A stretch of 64,000 nucleotides of DNA from Clavelina lepadiformis (taxonomy: Eukaryota; Chordata; Ascidiacea; Aplousobranchia; Clavelinidae). Shown piece by piece: positions 1 to 10,872 of the stretch. Each line of letters opens with the position of its first letter. The stretch's first letter is position 1. Position numbers and translations under genes: made by a program. The DNA lies in the NCBI RefSeq assembly GCF_947623445.1, contig NC_135248.1, forward strand, positions 5,456,977-5,520,976, read 5' to 3'. The notes under the pieces were generated by a model. That model was not told the DNA's origin and did not search any database. It saw only the letters and a program-made list of their open reading frames with translations.

Positions 1-2085
1 TATGTTGTTAAATTGGAAGGGAAATTTATGATACCACCCATGGAATTTTGAAAACAGTTGTTATCGATGTAAGAATGGTAAACACCGATAAAGGAAACGG
101 AAATCGATTATCCGGCGGAGCAAACACTAGAAAACTTTTTATAACGTCAGCAGCAAACACTGGCATACAAAAGCGCATAAGTCACAAAAGCACCAGATGC
201 CTTTACATTTGCATATAACCTACCAATGCTTTAATATAAGTAAACAAAGATTGCTGACAATTTTTGACAAATTCGTACAAATTTTTAAATAGCATATAAA
301 CAATCATGCAGTGAATTAATAGGTCTATTAAAGAATTTTTGTGCTAACATGGTGCTCATATGTGGTGTAAATTTGCAGAAGTTTTGACCTTTTGCGAAAC
401 TAAGCTGAGCCCACACAAAGATTTCTTGCCAAGTAGGTTCTCTATCTGTTTCACTTAGCAAGCTCGCTTGCTCGGTCAAGTTCAAAAATTATGTGTAGTT
501 CACTCACGGAAAGTTTCTGCCAGGGTCCTATAGCCCCAGTAATTGACCAATGAATGTTCTTTGAGTTTGTTCTTTCACCAGGTAATGTCGTTGGTTGATT
601 CTTACTAGACATCTTAATCGCATTAAAATAATTTATTAAGGATTTCTGCAAAGCCGAAGTATAACCAACTTGACTGCGGTTTGTTCATCGTACCTACGCC
701 AAACTCACACATCTACTACATTAACTATAATAACGGACTTAGCTGCATGGTATAATAATTAACAACAGATAAAATTTGCGGTATTCTAACAATAGCACCA
801 TTTTTCACAATATACTTCAGGCTCTACTCCCCATATCACTTGGCTGAGAATACGTCATACAGTTGAAACTTTGGTCATGACATTGCGTGTAAGAATGTGG
901 GGAGTTTGCAAAACAACATAAAAGCGTGGTGTTGTATATCGTGATAAAATTATAAAGAAATGACAAAAATTTGAAGATCAAAAACACTTTTTGCACAACC
1001 CAAAACCTGTAAAATGGGCCCAGCCAAAGAAATATCCCATAAAAAGAAAATAAATATTATAAATTCTCCCTCCGAAATGTCCTAAAACAGAATATTAATT
1101 TATTAAAATTATTCACAAAATTGTAGCGGCTACTTGTGCGGTTCAGTATATCACTGGATCTACACTGTTAACCATGACAAAGCTGTAATCGCCAATCTGT
1201 ACAATCCATGTCATCCAAAACCAAAATCTGTCTTTTAACAGGCGTTAGAAAACTGGGACTATTTTTGGCAACTTAGCGATAAACAGAATGACATTACAAC
1301 CAAAATCTTAATGGCGCACGTCCCCACTGATTAATGACGTGGTGAGCTTTGAAGTTACCGGCTTTAGTCCGTCCCATCTTTTTGGACGGTTAATTTTCAG
1401 CAAGCCTTGCGCACAAAGAAAGTTTAGAAGCAAATAGAAGGACAAATATCACAGAATTTGACAAGTCGAACCCTTCGTGATGTGACGTTTTGTGATAGAC
1501 ATCAAGGAAAATTACTTTACCGTGTTCTTGTCCGTGCTTGGTATAACCGAGAAACGACAATAAAAAATAAACAGGTTTAGTTTATAAATTATGCTTTTTT
1601 AAATATAGGCTACTCCTATCTACTTCGAGTTGAAGTCCAGAGTAATCAAGTGTTTTTCGTTTTACATGACGACAAGTTTAATAAGTTTTTCCCAACAAAT
1701 TCGATTTGGCTACCATTGTTTGGTGATTTCCTAAACTATTTTCTTCTTCAAACATGTTTACGTAATCGCTACGTCATAAGAACGATTATACGTATTGTGA
1801 CCTGTACTTGACATGCCCCATGTAAACGCAATTCTACGAAATAAAACATCAGTTTAACAGTTACACGGTCACGAAGCTAAAAACGTAAAGTCTAGACACG
1901 AAAGGTTGCACATGGCCATACGTAAAACGGCATAGAGGAGACGTTTGCATGTCCCTAAGCAAGTTACACGTCACTTTCTCCTAAAACGTGAGCAAGCCTT
2001 TTGATTAACTCACGCGAGTGCAGTGCACAGTCACAGTGAGCGCTTAGTGATGAAATCACAGAAGCTTTTTCCATTCGAGTGTTGG
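1..2085. other. mostly empty left flank
   Basis: Apart from the doubtful exon at 508-612, I see no gene, RNA gene or recognisable repeat in this AT-rich stretch. It leads into the TATA box of the small secreted-protein gene. Confidence 0.5.
508..612 (-). CDS. possible coding exon of an unrecognised gene
   Basis: An ATG at 612 (minus) opens 35 codons that end exactly at a strong splice donor (GTGAGTG). The composition (polar N-terminus, then an IHWSITGAIGPWQKLS segment) looks like protein rather than noise. A second open stretch lies just downstream on the same strand (about 487-288, containing TEQASLLSETDREPTWQEI) in another frame, but the gap between the two is too short and has no clear acceptor tract, so I cannot join them. 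I do not recognise the product. It could be the start of a gene running off the left edge of the window, or chance. Confidence 0.22.
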
Positions 2086-2088
2086 TGT

Positions 2089-2098
2089 TATATAAAGG
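2089..2098 (+). promoter_or_regulatory. TATA box of the cysteine-rich secreted gene
   Basis: TATATAAAGG lies about 140 bases upstream of the ATG at 2232. Transcription would be expected to start near 2120, giving a 5' leader of roughly 110 bases. A strict TATA box is common in highly inducible, tissue-specific effector genes. Confidence 0.7.
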
Positions 2099-2231
2099 CT
2101 GGCAGGCGCGTGCTAGTAATCAGATGAAAACTTTCTTAAAGCAGACAAGACTTCAAAGAATTCTGTAACTGCGTTTACAAGCCAGAACTTCATTGTGTTC
2201 ACTGCAATAGTTTAAAGCGGGATTAATATTG

Positions 2232-2984
2232 ATGAAAATAATGAAATCTGTTGTTGTTATGCTTGCCCTGGTTTGCGTATTTGCTGTAATTCACACAGGT
2301 AAGCTGCTTCATAAGAAATGTTGAAGATATTACGTTTATTTTTGTTATACGTTTATTCTTAATGATATCTTATGTTCTTGCTTGTAGTGTCGGTAATGTT
2401 ATGCGGTTTCCAGCGAGGAATCAGGAGCAACAATCCTTCCTCGAGCCAGAGCAACAAGGGTGCTGCCAATTGCAGTTACCGGCAAGCAAAAGCAAGTATG
2501 TCGCATATGGATCTTCTTTTTAGCGACTTGCTGCATATAATTGTATAACAGTACAGTATTTTGTTTTTTTTATCTCTATTTGTTTAAAACTATTCCAAGA
2601 AATGAATATTTTTGAATTTAGTTTTTTCGGTTGAAAGCAAAATTTAGTAACAGAGTAAGGTCGTTATGTAAATTCTGACAATTATTTCATCACTTACAAG
2701 TTCATTATTGTGACAATTTCTTCACTTTTTGCAGCTTAATTGTCGTTATTACTGCTTGCGAAGCACATTAACCAGAAAATACATCGCAAAATGCAACCAA
2801 TGTAAGTTTAGATTGTTGTAATACAAATAATACTTTAGTTTATTCCGGCAATGAATAATATTTAAGACGAATTAGAAAAATCATTGTTGACATTCATCAC
2901 TAACTATACGTTCATCTGGTTTTAGTCAAGTGCTGTAATTGTCGGCAATTCTTGAAGTGCGAAACGGACTCAAAGATTCTTTAA
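2232..2984 (+). CDS. small secreted cysteine-rich protein, four exons (defensin-like pattern)
   Basis: I assemble exons 2232-2298, 2388-2491, 2735-2801 and 2926-2984, which total 99 codons (98 aa plus stop). Residues 1 to about 22 form a signal peptide (basic MKIMK, then a hydrophobic run rich in V, A and L). The mature part is basic. It carries Cys51, Cys60-x3-Cys64, Cys77, Cys82-Cys83-x-Cys85 and Cys91, plus Cys28 near the cleavage region. C...CxxxC...C...CxC is the cysteine-stabilised alpha-beta order seen in invertebrate defensins, here with two or three extra cysteines. Exon 2 must end at a GC donor (GCAAGT, 2492) for the frame to stay open; the overlapping GT donor three bases on (2496) gives an immediate stop. 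ATTAAA near 3156 may serve as the poly(A) signal. I infer a secreted effector, possibly antimicrobial. I recognise no named family, and the function is unproven. Confidence 0.6.
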
Positions 2985-3161
2985 GAATCGTCATGATAAC
3001 GTCAAAAGCAATCTAGCAATCATTCTTCGACGTCGCTATATAAAACTGGAAAAGTTGCAGTTGGATTTTGTTCTATTGTCTAATATTGCATATACATCTT
3101 AACTAGCCTAATTTATTTGTTTACTGCTTATAGATTTGTACTTGTGACTAAATGCATTAAA

Positions 3162-5175
3162 GATGTAGCTCATCTGTAATTGATAGCAACAATTAACGCA
3201 AATAATATTCAACTGAATATGACAATTCAAGCCTACATGTATAAATATTGTGATTATTAAAAAATAATATAAATCAACTTGCCTCAAATTTTATTTTAAA
3301 ATGAACAGCTGGTTTTTTGAAATAACGATTCCAAGTGACTGTCATTTACTAATTTTAACAGTTTTTAAAAATGTTTTATTTCTTTGCCCCAATAATACCT
3401 TCAACGTTTAATTTTGGTTGCGGTGCTTTTTGGGAAAGATATATGCCACAGTTGTCAAAGTAGGTGCCGTTTGTACTATTTCTATGTCTTTGGAAATACA
3501 ATTAACTTATAATTTTAAACGCATTCATTGAAATTTGCATGGAGCTTCGTCGGAACAAGCCTGCGCCACATTTAGATAAATCGAAAGCAATGCAAGCAAG
3601 ACAGCAAAAATATAAAGCACTGAAGGATGCTGTTGAATAGGGTGCGCAAACAAGCAGCAACATTGTCACCAGTTTTAGCTTCAGTAATCGAAAACAGCAA
3701 CATTACACAAAATTACAAACTAGCAAGCATGATATCAGCTTCAGACGACCATTCGTCATCATGCTATAAAATTTTGCAACCGAAAGTATGACATCATATC
3801 CTATTAGCGCAAAAAAAATCTTAAAAAAGACTCTTAAAAAACGACTCACGAACAGTAGAATCAACTTTAGGAAGTGGAATAAAATTTGCGAGATAATTTA
3901 GAGCAAAATGTTATAATGGCTATTATATAATGCAAGAAAACCTTTTGTATGACTTTTATGTCTCCAATGCCAATGTTGTTTCCATACCAAGCAATATAGG
4001 ACACAATCTAAGATCTGAATTAGCGTAGGCGCGTTTCACAATGATGTATTAGTCATTAGTGTGTGTATTGTATCCTATAAGCATAATACAAGCACATATA
4101 TATAAGCACATAATATAAACACATACAAAGCCAAATGGAAGCCCCAGATATCAACAAAAGCTATTATTGTTTTGCACGATTCTGCAAATTAATGGGCTGA
4201 CTTATGCAGGATTCACTTGTTCATCGTGAATAGCAAAATACTTCCGCATTTGCTTATAACAAGATTAACGAAGTGTTATTTTTGTTCGTGAGAGAGTTGT
4301 TTTGGGAATTTTCCAAATTAAAAACGGAGATTTTCCGGTCAAAATTTGAAGTATGATTACCAGAGCTCAATGAATAACTTTTCACTGCTTTCATTCTCTT
4401 TACCGGTTTCACTGGGTCTACTTTTCCGTGAAAGATCGTGCTTACAATTTTAAGTGACCAGCGCCAGTTGAAAATGTCGTGATTGCCATTCTCTTTTAGT
4501 TTAAAACATTTTAACCGGAAATGGGACACTCTATTGGTCGATTTCCGGTTTGATATGGTATTTCCGCGCGCAGCATTTGTTAGAATCGTAAAAGGGTGTA
4601 GTTTGTTATTTTTGGCCCAACTGATGAGTCGCTTCTCATCGCAACACACGGACACACCTTGGCAATACGTTAATGAGTATTTGGATTTTCATTGTTATTT
4701 CTCCGTTGGTTATAATTTAGTTTTACGAGCTTTTTGTTGCTCTTGATTGACGTTCAGTAAACATGCAAAGGCTTTTGATACGAAATTATCAGAGTTAGCG
4801 TTATTAATATCCAAAAACAAACTGACAATGAAAAATAATCCGTGTTCAAACATTTGAAATCGATATTACATGTAGTTTAATCGCAAGATAGCTTCGATAT
4901 TTCAAAATGGTCAATATTTGTGTTGGGCGGCACTTTCACATTCTTATTGATAAATAGAATATGGCTTGTTGAACTTTTTGATACAGGCGTAATTGAGTAC
5001 CGTCGTTTAGCTTTGTCGACTGGGCAATAATAAAGTGAAAATTTTGCTGTCAATCAAACCGCATATTTCAAAAACAAACTTTTTTGCTTCATTTCTTTTT
5101 TACAACATAACCTTTAAAGGTTTACATTACGATCACTGTGTTTAACTATCGGCTATCAACAGTTCGTTAAATTTC
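3162..5175. other. intergenic stretch, no supported gene
   Basis: This separates the two plus-strand secreted-protein genes. Overlapping open frames on both strands around 4254-4746 are unsupported. A short inverted motif (CCGGAAAT near 4515, ATTTCCGG near 4543) resembles a pair of ETS-type sites, but nothing else marks a promoter. Confidence 0.45.
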
Positions 5176-5183
5176 TATAAATA
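5176..5183 (+). promoter_or_regulatory. TATA box of the AA15 LPMO gene
   Basis: TATAAATA lies 48 bases before the LPMO start codon at 5231. A start site about 30 bases downstream would leave a very short leader of some 25 bases. Confidence 0.65.
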
Positions 5184-5230
5184 TGTATTCGTCTTCGACT
5201 TCTTCTCAGATCCCGCCGCACCATACAGCT

Positions 5231-7199
5231 ATGAAGATCGCAATTCTTGGTCTGGCATTCTTGTCGTGTAAGTTGCAATTTTCGATCTTAAATTAATAAA
5301 CTATACTATATATGTCCTGTATCTTGCTTTTTATAGCAATAAAATATCGTGTTTGCAAAAAGAAAACAAAATAAAAACTGGGAAATAGAATATTGTACTT
5401 GCAAATGCGACGTTTCGATGCGGTATCTTACAACTTGCGAATTCTAAGCTTGTATAAGTATGTTAGGATATGCGTTTTCAGGCCTAATCAATGTGAATGG
5501 GCACGGAAGGTTCATCGAACCTCCAAGCAGGTCGAGTTTGTATCTGTTTGCTGCATCAGACGAAACTCTCATAAAGTACAAGAACCTAATTCAGCCGAAT
5601 TTTGACGACAACGGTTTAAACTGCGGTGGATTACAGGTAAATACGTTCTGTAATTAACGACATATAAACGAGAAACTGCTAAAAATAGTGTTAGCTGATT
5701 TTCTCAATAATATCACTTCGTTTGCTCCCATATAATTTACACAGACGCAGATAGAAAACGGTGGAAAATGTGGAGTTTGCGGAGATTCCTATTCCGCTCC
5801 GGTGAAGGAAAATGAGGCTGGCGGAAAGTATGCTTTGGGGATTATAACAAGGTATATGCTTAGTTGTTATATTTTGTTTTGTGAAAGTGAACTTATTGAG
5901 TCTTCTTTTACGATACTAAAACTTTAAAATTTTCAGCGTAAAAGGTATTTTCAACATCTTTCTTTGCTTTGTAAATCTCTCCATTCTATAACTTATATAG
6001 AAAGTATCAGCCCGGTGAAAAAATCGATGTAAAAGTTGAGATCACGGCTCCACACATAGGCTACTTTGAATTTCGTCTGTGTCCTTGGAACAATGTAAAT
6101 GAGCCTATCACTCATGAATGTCTGAACAGGTATGCACAAAATACTGTTTTGTAGCAATATAGTAATACGTATATAACTTAGCCTACATCGACAATATCGG
6201 ATATAGTAATTTCGTTAAACAAACCTTGTAAAGACAGATGCTATTTCTTTTATCCATTACCTATCTGAATTCGCTTTTTAATCAAACCAACCATTTGTAT
6301 ATAATTCTGTTCCCCTTTTTATAATACTTTCAACAAATTTAGATATTTGTTGAGTTTTGAGAATGGAGACACCAAGTGGCACCTTCCTGAAGATAATAAC
6401 TTGGCCAAAGGGATTCACGAAATGAAAGTTTCACTTCCCGGTGACGTCAACTGCAAACAGTGCGTTATTCAGTGGCGGTACAGAGCAGGTGGGTTACGTA
6501 ATGAGAAATTAAACCACTTCAAGATCAAACCGCGCTTATATTTCAGCTGCTGCATATAACTTAGATGTAGTAAATAGCGTTAGTGAAAGCACTTTTCCTT
6601 TTTTGGGAAGGGAATTCTTGGGGTACGGAAAATGGGGAACAAGGTCTGGGTCTGGGACAGCAAGAGGAATTCTACGGATGCTCGGATGTTGAAATAGGAG
6701 ACGACTCTTTAAACCTAGTCGGGTCGGAAACTTCCACAAAAGGGAGCCTGTTAACAACCATTGCTAAAATTCCTGCTGGCACCGGTTTCTCGAAATCTGC
6801 AACTTCAGCGACAACTGCAACTAAAGAAAATACCAGCTCAAGCAGTGAACATCCAAATGTGATTTCACCTTACCCTGGTAAACGACTTGGATTTTGATTT
6901 AAATTTAAATTTGATTCACCTCATGTCATGGTGGTAATTGTTATTTTTCTTATTTATTGCGATTTATTTCTTAATTATTGCTTATTTGGTCTGACGTGGA
7001 TATTTTTGCAGACTTTAGCTGCGAAAACGTAAACATCGGCACACCAGTATTCCGGAACTGCGGCTCCTTCTTCATATGTACCGCTTCTTACCTCGGCCCG
7101 GTTGTCTTTGCTTGTCCTGCTGGTACGGTTTGTGACGTCAGAAGCGGTAGATGTGATCATGAATACAGAGTTCCTTATCCATGCGGGTCGTTCCAATAA
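5231..7199 (+). CDS. AA15 lytic polysaccharide monooxygenase with C-terminal CBM14 domain
   Basis: Exons 5231-5267, 5482-5636, 5745-5851, 6001-6129, 6343-6488, 6611-6877 and 7012-7199 join in frame to 343 codons (342 aa). A 19-residue signal peptide ends just before His in HGRFIEPPSR, so the mature protein begins with the histidine that forms half of the copper histidine brace. The second brace His is in APHIGYFEFRLCPW (exon 4). The axial aromatic is in EEFYGCSDVEI (exon 6). A Thr/Ser-rich linker of about 70 residues follows. It leads to a peritrophin-A-like CBM14 domain in the last exon with the typical six-cysteine spacing (CENVN...C-x5-C...CPAGTVCDVRSGRC...C). AA15 enzymes are copper enzymes that oxidatively cleave chitin, and some members cleave cellulose. 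The protein should act outside the cell, tethered to chitin by CBM14. All catalytic residues I would expect are present, so it looks functional. Confidence 0.93.
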
Positions 7200-7328
7200 T
7201 TTAATTCTAAAAATGAAAAATTTGAATGACATTGCAAAAATTGTTCGTGATCATAGCCTTCGATAATTACTTGAATATTTTGAAATATTTTAATTAAGGC
7301 GATCGATTCGTGACAATAAGTATAAAGC

Positions 7329-7334
7329 AATAAA
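7329..7334 (+). terminator. poly(A) signal of the LPMO gene
   Basis: AATAAA lies 130 bases after the LPMO stop codon in an AT-rich 3' region. Confidence 0.6.
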
Positions 7335-7593
7335 CATAAAAATTCCAAGTTTTGTAGGCGACGACTGCTAGTTGTGTAATTAAAAATCATCAATCTAAAT
7401 CGTTTTCCTTTATTTGAAAAAAAGCTATCAGATGTAGAAAAGAGCAATAAGCGCACAAGGAAGCCCTTTTGTTTATCTCGGTTTGATGCCTTTTATTGCA
7501 AAATGCGTGATTTGAATCAATTTAATGGGTCCGCCTTTGCGTGGGATACTTTTTGGGCTGTGCTTACCATTCTGTTACGAAGTCGTGCAGAAT

Positions 7594-7639
7594 CCTGTCT
7601 ATTCTGTCTATTCTGTCTATTCTGTAATCCTGTCTATTG
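7594..7639. repeat. 9-bp tandem repeat (TCTGTCTAT)n
   Basis: Roughly four imperfect copies of a 9-bp unit, interrupted once by TCTGTAATCC. Because 9 is divisible by 3, it produces a spurious open frame with a repeated YSV unit. Confidence 0.8.
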
Positions 7640-9733
7640 GAAGGTGGAAAGACGTTTTTCAAAGTAATGAGAACTTAAATGATCAAACGGCCCCATATTC
7701 GGTAAAACTAAGGTTTTTGATGAAAAGCAGTCACGGAAACGTGCCTTGACCGATTAAACATCAAAACTTTGCCTAATCGTCACCACGTGACCTCTCAAAC
7801 TTCTGCTGTTGCTTTTGAATAAATAATTAATTAATTGAAGTTTTGAAATCGACTAAGGCCGACAAAATTGAAGCGTTAGTATAATGTGATCATAAATAGC
7901 AATTAACAATTGCAAACAGAGAAGACAGTAAAAAGGTTAAAGTAAGAGGCAAGTGCTGCGACAAGTTAACCAGCCTTAAATTAATTGTCATGTAAAACTA
8001 TCACTGACATGTTTATACTCATTTGATTTTATTGTCTTTGTTGTTGTTTGCTTCTAATGTTTGTGCTTACTTTTAATCCATCGATATCATATAGAGAGTA
8101 AGCCAAGCCTGGTATTGCGGAGGCCGCGTATAAATTTCAATAAAGGATCTGCTGATGGAAAAGGAACAGATTCTCGGCGACACAATCTTTGTAAAACGCA
8201 TGACTGGTCAGGAAGAAAGGCGAAAGTAGAACGGTTATGATATGCCGCGTTTTTCAATGACAAAATTTAACCATGTTTATAGCTATGCTGTTTATCGAAA
8301 AAGATATCGTCGAAATCAGAAGTCATATATACTGTGTGCTGGTATTTTATTTTATTATATTTTATTTCTTATCCCATTATTTGTAAATATTGGGGCAAAG
8401 GACGATGGATGAATCTCTTTGGAAATGCCGCAATAGTTATAAATGTGTTGATTTCTGTAGATACTGATGTTATTGCAAAAACAGTTGCAGAAAAAATCCA
8501 ATCAATTATCAGTTTATCACGTATAATTGTTCCAAAAGCGATTAAAAAGCACGTTTGCACAGAAAATCGTCGATTTGCATTTTACGTTTGTTTTGTACGG
8601 AATCCGTGGCTAAAAAAAGGCGCGTGGATATCTTGCCTCGTCATTCGTGACATTAGTAATCTATAAAGAGCTTAAACCTAAGTGTACATATACGTGAAAA
8701 GTTTTTATTTCTGTTTTAACGTAATGAGGGCTAACTGAAAATGATTTGCGTACCAGGCCCAGTTGGTATTTATCAATCTATTTAACCGAATTTTTGAGTC
8801 GAGTTATCACGTTTAGTTTAATAGTGTGTCGTATAAAAAAAGTTTGCTCAAAACGACAAGTGCTCTGAAAAAAGCAAAAATTTGCAATGCGATATTTTGT
8901 CTGCTTTATAAACCTGACAGTACAGTGGCTCACATTCGACGGTTTTATTTTTTTCCAAAAATGTATATTCAGTCTGACGTCAAAACCAAACATAAAATCT
9001 TTAAGATAATGCAAAGATTTCTTAGACAAAGTTGTGTAGTTTTAATAACAGTATTAAATCTTTCTACAAGACAATGAAATATATAGGCAAAGTATACAAA
9101 CACAGATTAAGCCGCACCACCGCGTCACTTATTAAGTATACATTAAACACTAAATCACAAAAATTATGATGTATGACATTTTTGTAGAGCAGCCAAAGTA
9201 GTCTTTTAGACACTTGTCAATTTCCCTTCAACGGTCAAATACCAAAAAAATAATAAAGTCATAAATAATTAATTATCTAAAGAAATAACGTATGTGACTG
9301 TGAAATAATTCAAGGCCCCATTTTCGATGATATTGTTCTGCATGTAATGCGGCGACGAGCGGGACGCTACGTCAAGTGACAGAAGACGTCACCAACGGTA
9401 AAAAAACCATCTATTCCTGATGAGCAGCATCAGCCAATATGAGAGCCTCTTGAAGAACCGCTAATATGGTTTGATGGTTAGCAACAAAAATGATGGAGAG
9501 AGCGATAGGAAGACAGACTATTGTCTCCGTTTTTCAGCATCAGGTTGCGTATTCATTTTAACGTGGAATCATCACTACAGTGGCGATCGTCCTCCCTTGC
9601 CGCTAGCTAGTTACTTCCAGAGAGATATAACCAACTCACATCTCAAAAGATGTACCCTAAGGGGCACTGCTTTTATGAAATGATTTTTGGAAATAATTTC
9701 TCGATCGTTTGTGATACCAACTATTGTTATAGC
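7640..9733. other. intergenic stretch, no supported gene
   Basis: AT-rich sequence between the LPMO gene and the 731-bp element. Open frames near 8334-8666 and 8778-9077 occur on both strands at once and have no family signature or splice context that I can support. Confidence 0.45.
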
Positions 9734-10464
9734 GGGTTCCATGACATATGACCGCGGGAAAATGACTGCGAACAAACTCACCGGGGACAACTGAACGTGA
9801 CGTAAATTGACCGCGAACAAACTAACCGGGAACAGACTTACCGGAATGAAAATTGACCGGGAGGTAAATTGACCGTGCAAGTGCTGAATTATTGTGTTTA
9901 AGTTGATCTCCAACTCTTTTTGCAATTTACAATTATTAGTAGGCCTATAACCATAACCAAGACTTAAAACTAGGGGAGTCCTGACGTACAGCTTCAATCT
10001 GACAATTTACTTAACTAAAGTGTCCATTGTTATTGCAATGAGTCCATTGTTACTACATGAGATAGGCTACAACGCATTGTTTCATAATCTCATCAAACAA
10101 CTCGTCTAGACCGGGAAAATGCATGTAACAATAGGAAATCTATGAATAAAGGTGAAAAACCCGTAGGGTCACCCTACACCCTACAAGGGGCCAAAAAACT
10201 CTACGAGTGGCAACCTTGACTGCAATACACATACTAAATTGGATAGTGACTAGATAGCGACTAGATAGTGAATTAGAATTTTGACCTTTTGACGGCCAAT
10301 TTGTCGCCGGTTAATTTGATCGCCGGCCAATTTATCGACGGTTAATTTCATCGCCGGCCAATTTACGTCACGGTTAATTTGATCGCCGGCCAATTTGTTG
10401 CCGGTCAGTTGTCCACTACCAGTTGTCGCCGGTGAATTTATTCTCGGTCACTTCACGTGATCCC
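9734..10464. mobile_element. non-autonomous DNA element with inverted arrays of short repeats
   Basis: The left end starts GGGTTCCATGACA and carries a run of degenerate units of the form (A/T)AATTGACCG(C/G)GAACAAACT (about 9740-9875). The right end (about 10280-10464) carries the same type of unit in inverse orientation (GATCGCCGGCCAATTT, GGTTAATTTGATCGCCGG) and ends ...GTGATCCC. The flanks are GTTATAGC (9726-9733) and GTTATTGC (10465-10472), an 8-bp target duplication with one mismatch. There is no coding capacity. An 8-bp duplication fits hAT, P or similar superfamilies, but the termini match none that I can name. Confidence 0.65.
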
Positions 10465-10655
10465 GTTATTGCGACAAGCGGTGCGCTGCAGAACATATGG
10501 TGCTGATGTACAGATCAACTGGTGTCAAGGCAAGCCGCATTAAAAAAAGGTCTATATATTCGTTAAGCTCTTACACAAGCTTTCCTAAATCGTTTATTAT
10601 GGACAAACACCGATTTAAAATACCACGCGTTTTTTTCTTTTTACACCAAAATTTA

Positions 10656-10840
10656 TTAAGTTTTATTGGCAAGTATGCTGCCTTCTGCGGAGTCTTTGTG
10701 TGCACTTTCTGGGTAAAATTCCTGAGAGGCATCCAACAAAGCAGCTAACAGACATGCTGTTGTATCAGGAGAAGCAGCTCTTCGTGGCTCGTAAAATCCG
10801 CAGTAACTGGCTCCGTGTTTAAGGGTGTTGCCCTCGGTAC
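10656..10840 (-). CDS. possible terminal exon of an unrecognised gene
   Basis: The minus strand has an open segment encoding GTEGNTLKHGASYCGFYEP, then an alanine-rich stretch (ACLLAALLDASQEFYPES) and a stop. It is richer in G+C than its surroundings. It begins after a TTATAG acceptor-like site near 10840. The last codons overlap AATAAA, and another AATAAA follows the stop. This looks like the end of a real gene or of a processed copy, but I could not find convincing upstream exons between 10.9 and 13.2 kb and I do not recognise the protein. Confidence 0.3.
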
Positions 10841-10872
10841 CCACTATAACTTGAAGATCGACCAGCAAAATA

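Noticed and set aside
2388..2495. GT-donor version of exon 2 in the cysteine-rich gene
   Set aside because: It leads to a stop directly after the junction and discards the cysteine-rich exons, which are otherwise open and in phase; the GC donor explains the gene better.
4254..4746. Overlapping open frames of 133 codons (minus) and 87 codons (plus)
   Set aside because: They occupy the same bases on opposite strands, have no domain, signal peptide or splice context, and their composition is that of translated AT-rich DNA.
7525..7749. 74-codon frame with YSVYSVYSV repeat
   Set aside because: The repeat comes from a 9-bp tandem microsatellite; nothing else supports coding.
8334..8666. 110-codon plus-strand frame with a hydrophobic start
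   Set aside because: No family resemblance, an opposing frame covers the same bases, and there is no promoter or poly(A) signal in a convincing place.
9611..9997. 128-codon minus-strand frame with repeated LFPVSLFAV units
   Set aside because: It is the translation of the left repeat array of the 731-bp element, not a gene.
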